From Lachnospiraceae bacterium (GTDB lineage: Bacteria > Bacillota > Clostridia > Lachnospirales > Lachnospiraceae): a stretch of 5,973 nt of DNA. Location: the NCBI GenBank assembly GCA_900755865.1, contig CAAEHZ010000426.1, positions 1-5,973 on the forward strand, in the 5' to 3' direction. The notes under the pieces were generated by a model. It was not told the DNA's origin. It saw only the letters and a program-made list of their open reading frames with translations, and made no database searches. Each line of letters starts with the position of its first letter. Positions within the stretch are counted from its first letter, which is position 1. Shown piece by piece: positions 1-5,867 of this stretch. Made by a program: the position numbers and the translations under genes.

Positions 1-525
1 CAAAACGGCTTTTCCCAGATGCAGAAGCAGGGCGAGCTGCACAGACTGCACTGGAAAAAGAAAAACTTTATAGCGTCGGATGCGGTGGTTTCCGGGGATG
101 TGGAGCTTTCCGAGGATGTCAGCATCTGGCACCATGCCACTGTCCGGGGGGACAGGGCGGCAATTAAAATCGGAAAAGGCAGCAATGTTCAGGATAACTG
201 TGTGATTCATGTGGGCAGCGGATATCCTGTCACCATCGGTGAAAATGTGACGATTGGGCACAGCGCGGTGGTACATGGCTGCACAGTCGGGGATAACAGC
301 CTGATAGGCATGGGAGCTATTCTGATGAACGGCTGCCGGATTGGGAAGAACTGCATCATCGGTGCGGGAGCTATTATTACCGGCGGCAAGGAAATCCCGG
401 ATAATTCCCTTGTGGTAGGAAATCCGGGGAAAATTCTGCGGCAGGTCACAGAAGCAGAGGTGGAAGAAAACCTGAAAAATGCCCGTCTTTACGTGGAAGA
501 AGCGGCAGCACAGACAACCTGTTAG
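1..525 (+). CDS. Gamma-class carbonic anhydrase-like hexapeptide-repeat protein (5' end uncertain, probably partial)
   Basis: This is a left-handed beta-helix protein of the gamma carbonic anhydrase/YrdA/PaaY group, a cytosolic trimer family that binds a metal between subunits. Numbering from the ATG at 19 (168 residues), hexapeptide turns run from about residue 20 to 135. The three expected metal-ligand histidines are present: H64 (in CVIHVG), H81 and H86 (in IGHSAVVHGC, with the family's five-residue spacing). The RGD at 43-45 and QDN at 58-60 are also conserved family positions. The C-terminal 25-30 residues form the usual helix. There is no acidic proton-shuttle loop between the first two histidines, as in the short CamH/YrdA-like forms, so hydratase activity is not assured. 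The frame is open back to base 1 and no Shine-Dalgarno precedes the ATG at 19, so the start may lie upstream of the window. The gene ends with TAG at 523-525. It has no evident functional link to the transporter genes downstream. Confidence 0.88.
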   Translation, partial: QNGFSQMQKQGELHRLHWKKKNFIASDAVVSGDVELSEDVSIWHHATVRGDRAAIKIGKGSNVQDNCVIHVGSGYPVTIGENVTIGHSAVVHGCTVGDNSLIGMGAILMNGCRIGKNCIIGAGAIITGGKEIPDNSLVVGNPGKILRQVTEAEVEENLKNARLYVEEAAAQTTC

Positions 526-624
526 CGGTTTTTTGAACACAGATTTTTCACAAATTGAACATGATTTGAAAACAATTACCCTTTATGCTGAAAATACCAA
601 CATTTACAAGTGGAGGATTTTCGC
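526..624 (+). promoter_or_regulatory. AT-rich intergenic region with imperfect dyad, possible control region of the adaptor operon
   Basis: This is the only sizeable gap upstream of the adaptor cluster, so a promoter is expected here. An imperfect inverted repeat is visible: TTTTCACAAAT at 545-555 faces ATTTGAAAA at 564-572. It pairs over 9 bases with a 2-base bulge and an 8-base centre. It could be an operator or a weak hairpin. TTGAAC (555-560) and TTGAAA (566-571) resemble -35 boxes and TATGCT (584-589) resembles a -10 box. Their spacings (23 and 12 bases) are outside the normal sigma-A range, so no promoter is called with confidence. The assignment of regulation is inference. Confidence 0.3.
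612..616 (+). promoter_or_regulatory. Ribosome binding site that fixes the MFP1 start
   Basis: GGAGG lies 8 bases before the GTG at 625. An earlier in-frame GTG at 610 would place this Shine-Dalgarno inside the coding sequence and has no site of its own, so 625 is the better start. Confidence 0.75.
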
Positions 625-2271
625 GTGAAGGGTAATTTGCTGTTCGGAAAAGAAAAAGGAAAAAAGAAAAAAATCATAATCATTGCGGTTTCTCTGATTA
701 CAGTGCTTGTCATTATCGGCGGAACAGCCTTTTTTATGCTCAGAAAAAATAAAACGGTGTCCTTTCCCTTTGGGCAGGGGGGCATGGGAGCGGGCTTCCA
801 GCTGTCGGAGGACTGGATTGGAGCCTCCGGAGTTATCAGCGTGGGGATGACAGAGGAAACCTTTGAGGTGGAAAACCTTTCCTCTGCGCCTGTGATTGAG
901 GAGGTTTATGTATCTTCCAGCCAGGAGATAGCAGAAGGAGATAAGGTCTTAAAGCTGACAGAGGAAAGCATCGCGGAGGCAAGGAAGGAGCTGGAAAAGA
1001 CGCTGACCGAGGCAGAGCTTGCCTGCCGGGCAGGCGCCATTGAGTACGAACAGAACAAAATTACCGCCCAGTACGATTATCAGTCCTCCCTGCTTGCGGG
1101 AGAGCAGGCATCCGAGGTTTATCAGGAAACCATTGAAGGTCTGACGGACAGCGTTACAAAGGCAGAAGAGGAGCTTGCAGACGCGAAGGAGCAGATTGAG
1201 GAATACAGCAGTTATGTGAACGATAATTCCTACCGGAGTTATTTCAAGGTAGACGAATATCAGGCGCTTTACGATGAAAATTTACAGGTTTTAAAGGATA
1301 AGATGGAGGAATGGGGCGTTTCCTGGGAACAGGTGACAGGCAGCGGCGGTACGCCGGGAGGCGGAGGCGCCTATTCCTATGCTTCCATTTTATCCTCTCT
1401 GTATCAGGTCCTGGTGCAGAACGAGAAGGATTTGGAGCAGGCGCAGAGCGATTATGAGGATGCCGTGGCAAATGCCGCTTTTGAACTGCAGACACTCCAG
1501 CTAAGCCTTCCTTCTCTGGAGCAGGCAGTGACAGAGGCGAAGGAAAATTACGAGGTGCAGGCGGGGCAGGCAAAGCTGACCTATGAACAGACCCTTGCCA
1601 CAGCCGAGCGGGCAGAGAGCGATTATGAAACCGCCCTGGAGAAGGCAGAAAGCGATTATGAAACCTTAAAGAGCGATTATGAGGATGCCAGGGACAATCT
1701 GGAGCTGTTTGAAAACAATGTAGGGGATGGCTATTTCTATGCTTCCGGCAGCGGCACGATTTTAAGGGTGATGGCGCAGGCAGAGCAGGAACTGACGGAG
1801 GACAGTGTTCTCTTCCTGTACAGCAATCCGGAGGAAATGAGCGTTACTGTTTCCGTAGACCAGACAGATATTGCAAAGCTGACTGTCGGTGAGGAAGCCT
1901 ATGTGATGACCTCCGGGGGAAGCGGCTACAGCGGAAGCATTGCCGCTATTTATCCGGTTACTTCCTCAGACAGCAGAACCAATGTAACCTACAGTGTGAA
2001 GGTGGTTCTGGAGGGAGATACCTCGGAACTGACAGAAAATCAGTCTGTTACCGTGATTTTCGGTGCCAGCGCAGAGGACATAGAAGCGATGCAGAGTACC
2101 GGAAAGGGTGGAAATGCGCCGGGCCAGATGCCGGAAGGGACGGACGGAAATGCGCCGGGTCAGATGCCGGAGAGAACGGATGGAAATACGCCGGGTCAGC
2201 CGTCGGAGGGAACAGACGGGAGTACATCGGATAACGGAAACGGACAGAAAGGGGAGGCAGCAGCGCAATGA
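625..2271 (+). CDS. MFP1: HlyD/YknX-like membrane fusion (adaptor) protein without a membrane-proximal domain, with a repeat tail
   Basis: This is a 548-residue adaptor subunit, presumably of an ABC exporter, anchored in the cytoplasmic membrane and facing outward. A basic N-terminus (KEKGKKKK) precedes one membrane helix at about 17-39. A Gly/Met-rich linker (GQGGMGAG, 50-57) leads to the first lipoyl half at about 66-112 (VYVSSSQEIAEGDKVLKL). A long Ala/Glu-rich coiled-coil hairpin runs about 113-364, with aromatic residues and a Gly-rich segment (GSGGTPGGGG, 239-248) near its turn. The second lipoyl half is at about 368-400 and the beta-barrel at about 402-480. The protein then passes straight into a Gly/Pro/Asn-rich tail (491-548) with three 12-residue repeats. 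The membrane-proximal domain of MFP2 and MFP3 is missing, and the sequence shows no frameshift that would explain it. The start is GTG, chosen by the GGAGG at 612-616. The 3' end overlaps MFP2 by ATGA, implying translational coupling. The adaptor call is firm; partner and substrate are inferred. Confidence 0.87.
   Translation: MKGNLLFGKEKGKKKKIIIIAVSLITVLVIIGGTAFFMLRKNKTVSFPFGQGGMGAGFQLSEDWIGASGVISVGMTEETFEVENLSSAPVIEEVYVSSSQEIAEGDKVLKLTEESIAEARKELEKTLTEAELACRAGAIEYEQNKITAQYDYQSSLLAGEQASEVYQETIEGLTDSVTKAEEELADAKEQIEEYSSYVNDNSYRSYFKVDEYQALYDENLQVLKDKMEEWGVSWEQVTGSGGTPGGGGAYSYASILSSLYQVLVQNEKDLEQAQSDYEDAVANAAFELQTLQLSLPSLEQAVTEAKENYEVQAGQAKLTYEQTLATAERAESDYETALEKAESDYETLKSDYEDARDNLELFENNVGDGYFYASGSGTILRVMAQAEQELTEDSVLFLYSNPEEMSVTVSVDQTDIAKLTVGEEAYVMTSGGSGYSGSIAAIYPVTSSDSRTNVTYSVKVVLEGDTSELTENQSVTVIFGASAEDIEAMQSTGKGGNAPGQMPEGTDGNAPGQMPERTDGNTPGQPSEGTDGSTSDNGNGQKGEAAAQ
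1612..1683 (+). repeat. Short SDYE repeats in the MFP1 coiled coil
   Basis: Two 21-base segments (1612-1632 and 1645-1665) differ by one base and both encode AESDYET, offset by 33 bases (11 residues). A third SDYE follows at 1672-1683. An 11-residue period is compatible with a hendecad coiled coil, so this looks like local duplication tolerated within the second hairpin helix. Confidence 0.6.
2110..2217 (+). repeat. Three tandem 36-bp repeats encoding the MFP1 C-terminal tail
   Basis: The three units are 2110-2145, 2146-2181 and 2182-2217. They encode GNAPGQMPEGTD, GNAPGQMPERTD and GNTPGQPSEGTD. Units 1 and 2 are nearly identical in DNA and unit 3 has diverged. A degenerate continuation (GSTSDNGNG) follows. 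The unit length is a multiple of three, so gain or loss of units would change tail length without breaking the frame or the downstream overlap. Confidence 0.9.
2251..2257 (+). promoter_or_regulatory. Ribosome binding site of MFP2 inside the MFP1 3' end
   Basis: GGGGAGG lies 10 bases before the ATG at 2268, within the last codons of MFP1. With the 4-base ATGA stop/start overlap, this suggests coupled translation of MFP1 and MFP2. Confidence 0.7.
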
Positions 2272-4082
2272 AGAAAATAACGAAAAAGAAGCGCAGGATA
2301 ATACTTCTGCTGGCAGCACTTCTCCTTTTAATAGCAGCAGCCATGTATACCGTCTTAATAGCCCCTCTTTTAAAGAAGGAGGAATGGATTTATAAGGAAG
2401 CCACTGTGGAGAGAGGAACGCTGACCGTAGGTGTGACGGAGAGCGGTACGCTGGATTACGGGATTACCACGGTGCTTTATGATTTGGATTTGGACGTCAG
2501 CGATGATGAGGAGGATGACGACGATGATGATGAAGAAACCACGGAGAAATATCTGGAAATTGAAGAGGTCTGTGTGGCAGCAGGACAGAGAATTTCTGCT
2601 GGGGATGCCCTGATTAAGTTTACAGAGGAGAGCGTTACGAATGTGCGCAGGCTTTTGCAGAACGCGCTGGTGGAGGCAAAGGCAGAGTACAGTGAGGCGG
2701 AAAGCACCTACCAGCTTTCCCTGCTGGAAGCCCAGACGGATTACGAGGCAAATCAAATCGAGGGAAAATATGCCCAGAGTATTTATACGGATGCCAAAAC
2801 TGCTGTGACAAATGAAATTACTTCTTTGCAGGTACAAATCAACCAGTGCAACGCCAATGTGGCTTCCCTGGAGGAAAAGCTGGCAGAGGCGGAGGAGGAT
2901 TACGCGGAGGCTCTGGAGGATTACAACGAGGCAAAGGAGGGCTATGAGCTTTACAAGGATACGGACAATATCAGCAATTTCTTTGTATACCAGAGTACTT
3001 ATTTAAGTGCCCTGACAAAATATCAGAATGCCAAAAGCGCCAGGGAGCAGGCGCAGCAGAACCTGACGGACAATGCCGAAAAGCTGGTGTCCCTGCAGAC
3101 AGAGTTTGCAGCGGCTTCCGGGAAGAAGCAGATATCGGAGCTGGAGGTAAAGCAGACCTATGATGAAGCATCCCTGAACAGTAAAAATGCGGAAATTTCC
3201 TATCAGGCAAAGCTGGAAAGCCTGAAAGAGGATTTGGAGGATGCGGAAGAAGATAAAAAGGAGCTGGAAGAAAAGCTGGAGGCATTTGAAGCCTTTGTGG
3301 GCGAGGACGGCATCCTGTATGCGGAGGCAGAGGGAATTGTGACGGAGTCCTCCTATGAAGCAGGGGACGAGTTAAAACAGACCGGAACTCTGGTTTCCTA
3401 TGCACAGCCCCAGAATATGACGATTTCCGTGGATGTTGCCCAGGAGGACGTAGTAGACCTTTCTGTGGGGGATGAGGTGGAAATCGAATTTACCTCCTAC
3501 GAGGGAGAAATCTATAGTGGCAGTATTCTTTCCGTAGATACCACATCCACGGCAGCCAATTCCAATACGGTCAGCTATACAGTGATTATCAGCGTGGGCG
3601 GAGATACCTCGAAGCTATACGGCGGAATGGCAGCGGATGTCACCTTTGTGACAGAACAGAAGGAGGATGTGCTTTATGTATCCGGAAAAGCCATCGTCAG
3701 CGAAAACGGAAAGTCCTATGTTTACCGGAAAACCGCACTGGGCGGAAAGGAACTGACAGAGGTGGAAACGGGAATTACCAATGGAAGCAGTATTGAAATC
3801 CTGTCCGGTCTGGAAGAGGGAGATACTATTTATATTGCAAGCAAGGTAAGCTCCACCTCCGAGGTAAAGAGTACGGAACAGTCCGGCAGCAGTGCAGGAA
3901 CAGACAGCAGTACTGGAACTGCCTCAGATATGCCCCAGATGGACGGAAGCGGTATGCCCGGTGGGGGCAATATGCCGGGTGGCAGCAGTGGCAGTGACAA
4001 CAACGGCGGTGGTTTCAGCGGCGGTATGCGGGGGGGAGCGCCCGGCGGAGGCGGAAGATCCGGTCAGGGCAGTTCCAATTAA
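2268..4082 (+). CDS. MFP2: HlyD/YknX-like membrane fusion (adaptor) protein with acidic insert and Gly/Met-rich tail
   Basis: This is a 604-residue membrane-anchored adaptor. The basic start (KKITKKKRR) is followed by one membrane helix at about 11-32. The first lipoyl half spans about 43-118 and contains TESGTLDYG and VCVAAGQRISAGDALIKF, interrupted by an acidic run at 79-90 (DDEEDDDDDDEE). A coiled-coil hairpin runs about 119-343, with an aromatic turn near 235-250. The second lipoyl half (about 345-377), the beta-barrel (about 381-462) and a membrane-proximal domain (about 465-527, starting DVLYVSGKAIV) follow. A disordered Ser/Gly/Met tail occupies about 535-604 (MPGGGNMPGG and GGAPGGGG segments). 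It resembles MFP3 most closely, for example TFVTEQKEDVLYVS against TFVTEKTEEVLYVS. No TolC-docking Arg-Leu-Ser pattern is obvious at the hairpin turn, as expected for a cell with a single membrane. The ATG at 2268 has a strong ribosome site and overlaps the MFP1 stop. Family call firm; transported compound unknown. Confidence 0.9.
   Translation: MKKITKKKRRIILLLAALLLLIAAAMYTVLIAPLLKKEEWIYKEATVERGTLTVGVTESGTLDYGITTVLYDLDLDVSDDEEDDDDDDEETTEKYLEIEEVCVAAGQRISAGDALIKFTEESVTNVRRLLQNALVEAKAEYSEAESTYQLSLLEAQTDYEANQIEGKYAQSIYTDAKTAVTNEITSLQVQINQCNANVASLEEKLAEAEEDYAEALEDYNEAKEGYELYKDTDNISNFFVYQSTYLSALTKYQNAKSAREQAQQNLTDNAEKLVSLQTEFAAASGKKQISELEVKQTYDEASLNSKNAEISYQAKLESLKEDLEDAEEDKKELEEKLEAFEAFVGEDGILYAEAEGIVTESSYEAGDELKQTGTLVSYAQPQNMTISVDVAQEDVVDLSVGDEVEIEFTSYEGEIYSGSILSVDTTSTAANSNTVSYTVIISVGGDTSKLYGGMAADVTFVTEQKEDVLYVSGKAIVSENGKSYVYRKTALGGKELTEVETGITNGSSIEILSGLEEGDTIYIASKVSSTSEVKSTEQSGSSAGTDSSTGTASDMPQMDGSGMPGGGNMPGGSSGSDNNGGGFSGGMRGGAPGGGGRSGQGSSN
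2502..2537 (+). other. Acidic run in the MFP2 lipoyl domain
   Basis: Twelve consecutive Asp/Glu codons (residues 79-90) sit between the strand ending LYDLDLDV and the strand containing VCVAAGQ. They are written mostly as GAT/GAC with GAG and GAA. The run replaces what should be a short turn. Such clusters can bind divalent cations or a basic partner, but neither is shown here. Confidence 0.85.
3870..4079 (+). other. Low-complexity Ser/Gly/Met/Pro tail of MFP2
   Basis: Residues 535-604 after the membrane-proximal domain are almost free of hydrophobic residues apart from Met. First comes a Ser/Thr part (SGSSAGTDSSTGTASD), then MPGGGNMPGG and Gly/Arg stretches. The tail is predicted disordered. 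It is not a sorting signal: there is no LPXTG motif or terminal hydrophobic segment. Confidence 0.8.
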
Positions 4083-4127
4083 AAGGGCAGACACAAACTC
4101 GAGATGCGCAAAGGGCGTGCGCAGGAA

Positions 4128-4132
4128 TGGAG
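4128..4132 (+). promoter_or_regulatory. Ribosome binding site that fixes the MFP3 start
   Basis: TGGAG, with AGGA at 4123-4126 just before it, lies 8 bases upstream of the ATG at 4141. The frame is open far upstream into MFP2, but those codons are out-of-frame readings of the MFP2 tail. An in-frame GTG at 4117 has no properly spaced site. Directly upstream is a small hairpin, TGCGCA (4105-4110) pairing with TGCGCA (4118-4123) around a 7-base loop. Confidence 0.6.
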
Positions 4133-4140
4133 CATTAAAA

Positions 4141-5856
4141 ATGAAATTCCTTTTGAAAAAATGGGCAGAGCTTGAAAAAAAGCGCCAGATGATAATTTTG
4201 AGTATAGCGGCGGCTGTCTGCTTTGTGGCAGTTCTGACAGGAGTTATTCTTGTACAGAGTTCCGGGGAAAAAACGGAAACCACCTATTGGGAAACCACTG
4301 TAAAACGGGGCAGTCTTTCTGTGGGTGTCACCGAGAGCGGCAGTGTTGATATCGGAACTGTGGAACAGACCTTTGATTTGGATATGAGTGCATTGCAGAG
4401 GACGTCCACAGGAGATTCCTCTTCCGGCAGCAGCACAGGCAGCGGAAGCGGCGGGATGGGAATGCCCGGCGGAATGGGCGGCTTTAATACCTTCGACCAG
4501 ATATTTAATCTGGCGGGGAGCAGCGGCAGTTCCACGAATCAGTCCGATTCCAGCCTGACGGTGTCCAAGGTATGTGTTTCCGTAGGACAGCAGATTTCCG
4601 AGGGAGATGTTTTATACGAGCTGGAGGAGGAAAGCGTTACAGAACTGACAGAGGAGCTGGAATCCAATGTGGAGAAGGCGAAAGCGGATTTGGATGCGGT
4701 TTATGCAGACCAGGAGCTTTCCAGACAGACAGCACAGTATACCTATGATGCCAGCCTTTTGTACGGCTCCTATGCCCAGACGGAATATGACAGCACTGTG
4801 GCAGAGCTGAATCAGGCGGTAACCGATGCGGAAAAGCAGCTTACAAAGGCCCAGGAAACCCTTGCGGATTATCAGGCACAGCTGGAAGAAACCACAGGGC
4901 TTTACGAGGAGGCTGTAAAAAGACTGCAGGACTGTGAATGGAGTGCGGAGCACAGCGATAAGGAAAATGATACCTATGGTTATATCAGCACCTTCCAGCT
5001 TGTACAGTCCGCCCAGTCCACAGTAGACTCTCTGGAAGAAAAGAAGGAACGGCTGGAGTCCAATGTGGAGCAGGCGGAGGACAATCTGGACACAGCAGAA
5101 AATGCACTTGCCAAAGCAAAGAGAAATCTGGCAAATGCTTCCCTTTCTGCAAAGGAAACCTATGATTTAAGACAGCTTGCCTATGACACAGCCCAGGAAA
5201 CCTATGATATCGCCATCGGCTATCTGGAGGCGGATGCTTCCGAGCAGGAGGAAACCTACGCGGAAACAGTGGAAAAATGGGAGGAATACAGCTCCCATGT
5301 GGACGGAACTTTCATCCGTGCCCAGTACAGCGGTGTGATAACAGATATTTCTCTGGAAGAAGGGGACAGTATTTATACGGGAACGGTACTGGTAACGCTT
5401 TATGATATGGGTGAGGTGAGCATGACCGTAACGGTGGATGAGGATGATATGACAGATATTTCGCTGGGAAGCGAGGCGGTTATCAACCTGACAGCCTACC
5501 CGGATACGACCTTTTCCGCCACAGTAACGGAAATTGCAGATGCGGAGGCAGATTCCTCCGGAAATGTGACCTATGATGTGACAGTGACCCTCTCCGGGGA
5601 TGTTTCCGGGCTGTTTCAGGGAATGACCGGAGATATCACCTTTGTGACGGAAAAAACGGAGGAAGTGCTCTATGTTTCCAGACGGGCAATTCTGACAGAG
5701 GGTGATAACACCTACGTCAAGGTACGGGGTGAGGATGGAAAAATCAGAAAACAGCAGGTGCAGACCGGTTTTACGGACGGAACAAATACGGAGATTACCG
5801 AGGGACTTTCAGAGGGTGATACGGTTTTGATTGAGAGCAGGGTATCCGGGACATAA
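4141..5856 (+). CDS. MFP3: HlyD/YknX-like membrane fusion (adaptor) protein with Ser/Gly/Met insert in the lipoyl domain
   Basis: This is a 571-residue adaptor with one N-terminal membrane helix at about 17-38 after a basic, Lys-rich start. The first lipoyl half begins with TESGSVDIG (64-72) and resumes at VCVSVGQQISEGDVLYEL (144-161). Between them lies a low-complexity insert (about 84-138, GSGSGGMGMPGGMGG at its centre). The coiled-coil hairpin spans about 163-385 with a polar, charged turn near 265-285. The second lipoyl half (about 388-420), the beta-barrel (about 425-503) and the membrane-proximal domain (about 506-570) complete it. Unlike MFP1 and MFP2 it has no disordered tail: it ends three residues after the last strand. 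C145 aligns with C102 of MFP2 within the lipoyl motif. The start is the ATG at 4141 with TGGAG 8 bases upstream. The gene is 58 bases after MFP2 and 11 bases before the permease start, consistent with one operon. The adaptor call is firm; its division of labour with MFP1/2 is unknown. Confidence 0.9.
   Translation: MKFLLKKWAELEKKRQMIILSIAAAVCFVAVLTGVILVQSSGEKTETTYWETTVKRGSLSVGVTESGSVDIGTVEQTFDLDMSALQRTSTGDSSSGSSTGSGSGGMGMPGGMGGFNTFDQIFNLAGSSGSSTNQSDSSLTVSKVCVSVGQQISEGDVLYELEEESVTELTEELESNVEKAKADLDAVYADQELSRQTAQYTYDASLLYGSYAQTEYDSTVAELNQAVTDAEKQLTKAQETLADYQAQLEETTGLYEEAVKRLQDCEWSAEHSDKENDTYGYISTFQLVQSAQSTVDSLEEKKERLESNVEQAEDNLDTAENALAKAKRNLANASLSAKETYDLRQLAYDTAQETYDIAIGYLEADASEQEETYAETVEKWEEYSSHVDGTFIRAQYSGVITDISLEEGDSIYTGTVLVTLYDMGEVSMTVTVDEDDMTDISLGSEAVINLTAYPDTTFSATVTEIADAEADSSGNVTYDVTVTLSGDVSGLFQGMTGDITFVTEKTEEVLYVSRRAILTEGDNTYVKVRGEDGKIRKQQVQTGFTDGTNTEITEGLSEGDTVLIESRVSGT
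4390..4554 (+). other. Ser/Gly/Met-rich insert in the MFP3 lipoyl domain
   Basis: Residues about 84-138 separate the two strands of the first lipoyl half at the position where MFP2 has its acidic run. The segment is Ser/Gly-rich at both ends, with GGMGMPGGMGG and a short, more hydrophobic patch (FNTFDQIFNLAG, 115-126) in the middle. That patch could be a small binding motif held on flexible linkers. Confidence 0.75.
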
Positions 5857-5862
5857 GGGAGG
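5857..5862 (+). promoter_or_regulatory. Ribosome binding site of the permease gene
   Basis: GGGAGG starts directly after the MFP3 TAA stop and ends 5 bases before the ATG at 5868. The short gap leaves no room for a separate promoter or terminator, so the permease is co-transcribed with the adaptors. Confidence 0.75.
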
Positions 5863-5867
5863 AAGCA

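Noticed and set aside
516..534. Possible intrinsic terminator after the carbonic anhydrase gene (AACC, 7-base loop, GGTT, then T-run)
   Set aside because: The stem has only four pairs, two of them A-T, and overlaps the stop codon. The T-run alone is not enough to call a terminator.
555..589. Sigma-A promoter from TTGAAC (555-560) to TATGCT (584-589)
   Set aside because: The 23-base spacer is too long, and the alternative TTGAAA (566-571) leaves only 12 bases. It is mentioned as a candidate region only.
2477..2707. Minus-strand ORF with a long serine run
   Set aside because: It is the antisense reading of the MFP2 Asp/Glu codons; it has no start signals and lies wholly inside a well-supported gene.
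3892..4140. Upstream in-frame extension of MFP3 to an ATG at 3892
   Set aside because: It would overlap MFP2 by 191 bases, encodes an implausible Ala/Val/Thr sequence that is a frame-shifted reading of the MFP2 tail, and would put the membrane anchor deep inside the protein. The ATG at 4141 has a good ribosome site.
4104..4175. 23-codon ORF (starts MRKGRAQEW) spanning the MFP2-MFP3 gap
   Set aside because: There is no Shine-Dalgarno before its ATG, it runs out of frame into MFP3, and it has no attenuator-like residue run.
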